From JAKBCQ01 sp021807585 (GTDB lineage: Bacteria > Planctomycetota > Planctomycetia > Isosphaerales > Isosphaeraceae), in the NCBI GenBank assembly GCA_027325115.1, contig DAHWFG010000305.1:1-5808 (forward strand): a stretch of 5,808 nucleotides of DNA, given 5' to 3'. Shown one piece after another: positions 3,926-5,808 of this stretch (position 1 is the stretch's first letter; each line of letters opens with the position of its first letter). A model generated the notes under the pieces. It saw nothing but the letters and a program-made list of their open reading frames with translations. It was not told where the DNA came from and searched no databases. The position numbers were made by a program, and so were the translations under genes.

Positions 3926-5808
3926 CGTTTCTTCCTCACGGGTTTCGGCGCGGGCCGGCGGCGTGTTTTTTCGGGCAAGGCGATGAGGCGTTTCTCGATT
4001 TGATCGTAGTAGAATTCGGAAGTTTTGCGCAATTCGACCGGAATGTTTTGTAAATAGCGGCGATCGCCCTGGTTCAAAGCCGAAAGAGCCTCGTACCAAG
4101 GCCTCAGTTTGATATCGGCGCCGATCTCGCGCAATAAGGACAGAAGATCGTCGCCGTAATTCAAATGCAATAGTACGGCGCTCGCGCGGAACCAATCGTC
4201 TTGGGTGCTAGGAAGAAATCGATCTCCGATCACTTCAACGGCCTTTTTTAGAGAGATTGAGGAGATCCCCCAATTCGAATCGTATGCGGCGAAAATCGCA
4301 TTATTCAAATAAGTACTATCAATAAATGTAAAATCTGTTTGTTCATTAATGGATTGGTACATTTCTCGCGCGGCGGGCAAATCCGCCATATAATCGCGTA
4401 GCAAAAAAACAAGATTATGTCTAATGTAGGAGTGTGAAGGACTAAGTTCCATCGCCTTTTGAAAAGCCGATAACGCGTCGGAATAGCGTTCGCAATGATC
4501 GCAATAGAGATTCCCTAATGCGTTCCAGTATAAAGCATTATCTGGACAGATCCTGATAGCCGTTTTAATCGAATTCTCCGCTTCATCAAATCGATGAAGA
4601 TGATTACTTAATAAAATTCCCAAGTCGATCCAACCCTGTGTATTATTGTCGATTTCAATGCTCTTACGATAGGCGACCTCGGCTTCATCAAATTGATTGA
4701 GATGCATATGAAGAATTCGACCAATATAATTCCAAGTTAAAGCATGTTCAGAATTGAGGCTAATCGCCTTGCGGAATGCGGATATCGCATGTTCGAACCA
4801 TGCTAACTGAGTATACAATGTAACGCCCCACTGAAACCATAATTCAAAATCTTCATTATTTGGTTCAATTCTTTGAAGAACCTTTTTGCGGACTTCCTCT
4901 GAGAGTTTTGAACAAATATTTGGTTTAATCGTTGCGATCATCAATCGAATTGATTTCTCGTTGGACGCTTTTAAGAACGCTCGATTCCAGTCACTCATTT
5001 CATCCGAAGATCGCATTTTGCCCGAAATTAATCGATCGCGGAACCATTCTTCCGCTTCATTCCCAAAAGCCTTCTCAAGCATTTTTCTCTCATCGGCGAT
5101 CGACCTTCGAATCGTATCGATCTCACCCTTGCTCAATTTTTCCGGATTCGATGCGAGCTTTTCCCGCTCTTTGTTGATAAACAATTGCATAGATCCCAAA
5201 ACCTCGGCGGCGAAATCGTCCGGAGGAATTTCCGCGTCGGGCGGAACGAGAGCGGCTAGTTTTTCTCGAAGCTCGGCGAACGCGAGGGTCGCTGGTTCGA
5301 GTTTTGAGAAGTCGATCACCGATTCCATTTGTCGTCGCGCTTCGTCGGCGCGATTGCTGAGAGCGTCGAGTTCGGCGTGGCGACGAAGATCCTCGCCGTC
5401 CGCGGGATCGAGCGTTTGGGCCAAGGCTTGGCTCAGCAAATAACGATCGGGGCTGAAATCGCATTCGCATATTAAATCATGTAAGAGCCGGCTGCGATCC
5501 TGGGCTTCGTAGAAACTCTCGATGAAGCGTACGAGGAACTCAACCTCGCGACGGCGCCTTCGCGATGCGCTCCGCATCAGGAACCAAATGTTGAAAAACC
5601 GCTCGGCGATCTGGAATCCTACCGATTTCTGTCCAAAGATCTCAACTTTTTCCAAGAATCCGGATTTCTCCAACCGGTCGAGTTGCGCCGAAACGCCCGC
5701 AATCGGCAGGCGCGTCGATTCGGCGAGTTCGCGAGCGGAGATCGGCGCCCAGTGATCGGCGATCGCACTGACGACGACTTGTTGTTGAGCGGAAAGCTCC
5801 TCGATCAC
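3913..5808 (-). CDS. C-terminal part of a winged-helix/TPR protein, likely an AAA/STAND-type ATPase (N-terminus off right edge)
   Basis: The reading frame is open to the window edge, so the GTG at 5808-5806 is probably an internal Val and the real start lies outside. In window numbering, residues 5-60 form a winged helix-turn-helix (SARELAESTRLPIAGVSAQL, then the wing). It is followed by AERFFNIWFLMR (68-79) and a basic helix. That pairing is typical of the region just after the NTPase domain in AAA/STAND-like ATPases, so an upstream P-loop domain is expected but not seen. A charged helical region (100-315) leads into about four TPR units (roughly 321-354, 355-389, 390-424, 425-459), with patterns such as W-x2-LG and FDEAE-x2-Y-RKSIEID, at 35-36 residues each. 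More helical sequence follows, then a basic tail (613-631) ending KKRKIQ. TPRs usually bind partner proteins. The AT-rich middle differs in composition from both ends. Role unknown; signalling or defence is a guess. Confidence 0.85.
   Translation of the reverse strand: MIEELSAQQQVVVSAIADHWAPISARELAESTRLPIAGVSAQLDRLEKSGFLEKVEIFGQKSVGFQIAERFFNIWFLMRSASRRRRREVEFLVRFIESFYEAQDRSRLLHDLICECDFSPDRYLLSQALAQTLDPADGEDLRRHAELDALSNRADEARRQMESVIDFSKLEPATLAFAELREKLAALVPPDAEIPPDDFAAEVLGSMQLFINKEREKLASNPEKLSKGEIDTIRRSIADERKMLEKAFGNEAEEWFRDRLISGKMRSSDEMSDWNRAFLKASNEKSIRLMIATIKPNICSKLSEEVRKKVLQRIEPNNEDFELWFQWGVTLYTQLAWFEHAISAFRKAISLNSEHALTWNYIGRILHMHLNQFDEAEVAYRKSIEIDNNTQGWIDLGILLSNHLHRFDEAENSIKTAIRICPDNALYWNALGNLYCDHCERYSDALSAFQKAMELSPSHSYIRHNLVFLLRDYMADLPAAREMYQSINEQTDFTFIDSTYLNNAIFAAYDSNWGISSISLKKAVEVIGDRFLPSTQDDWFRASAVLLHLNYGDDLLSLLREIGADIKLRPWYEALSALNQGDRRYLQNIPVELRKTSEFYYDQIEKRLIALPEKTRRRPAPKPVRKKRKIQ

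Noticed and set aside
4886..5755. Plus-strand Ser/Arg-rich ORFs opposite the TPR gene
   Set aside because: They are shadows of the minus-strand gene. Their low-complexity content follows from its codon bias.
2326..5808. A tRNA-integrated genomic island with a duplicated att site
   Set aside because: No second copy of the tRNA 3' end was found. The nearest resemblance (about 5611) shares only a few bases. No integrase was seen, although an island extending beyond the window cannot be excluded.

Overview
The window most likely comes from a planctomycete (Planctomycetota). The main clue is a Hanks-type Ser/Thr kinase with one transmembrane helix and a periplasmic segment that looks like the start of a right-handed beta-helix, an architecture common in that phylum. 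GC content is about 55-60% in the kinase gene, and CGATCG is strongly over-represented. The species cannot be named from this sequence.

Layout. (1) Positions 1-2068, minus strand: the first 689 residues of a membrane-anchored protein kinase whose C-terminus runs off the left edge. (2) 2069-2325: a divergent intergenic region holding the kinase leader and a good promoter for a tRNA. (3) 2326-2399, plus strand: tRNA-Arg(CCT). (4) 2400-3207: about 800 bases with no convincing gene. It holds one weak minus-strand ORF, a 12-bp direct repeat and a small perfect hairpin. (5) 3208-3501, plus strand: an intact MNT-family nucleotidyltransferase antitoxin (MntA type), overlapping by 11 bases (6) 3491-3829, a full-length but dead HepT toxin gene with two in-frame TAA codons and a replaced catalytic arginine. 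(7) 3830-3912: an AT-rich convergent intergenic region with hairpins. (8) 3913-5808, minus strand: the C-terminal 631 residues of a large protein with a winged-helix domain followed by TPR repeats. It resembles the C-terminal half of AAA/STAND-type ATPases. Its N-terminus, where the P-loop would lie, is beyond the right edge.

How the parts relate. The kinase and tRNA are ordinary chromosomal genes transcribed divergently. The right half (about 3500-5000) is clearly more AT-rich and combines a decayed toxin-antitoxin module with a signalling or defence-like ATPase/TPR gene, which suggests an accessory patch beside the tRNA. I found no duplicated tRNA end (att site), transposase, integrase or CRISPR array. 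The most informative feature is the mntA-hepT pair: the antitoxin is preserved while the toxin has three independent inactivating changes. No wholly new system is demonstrated here.
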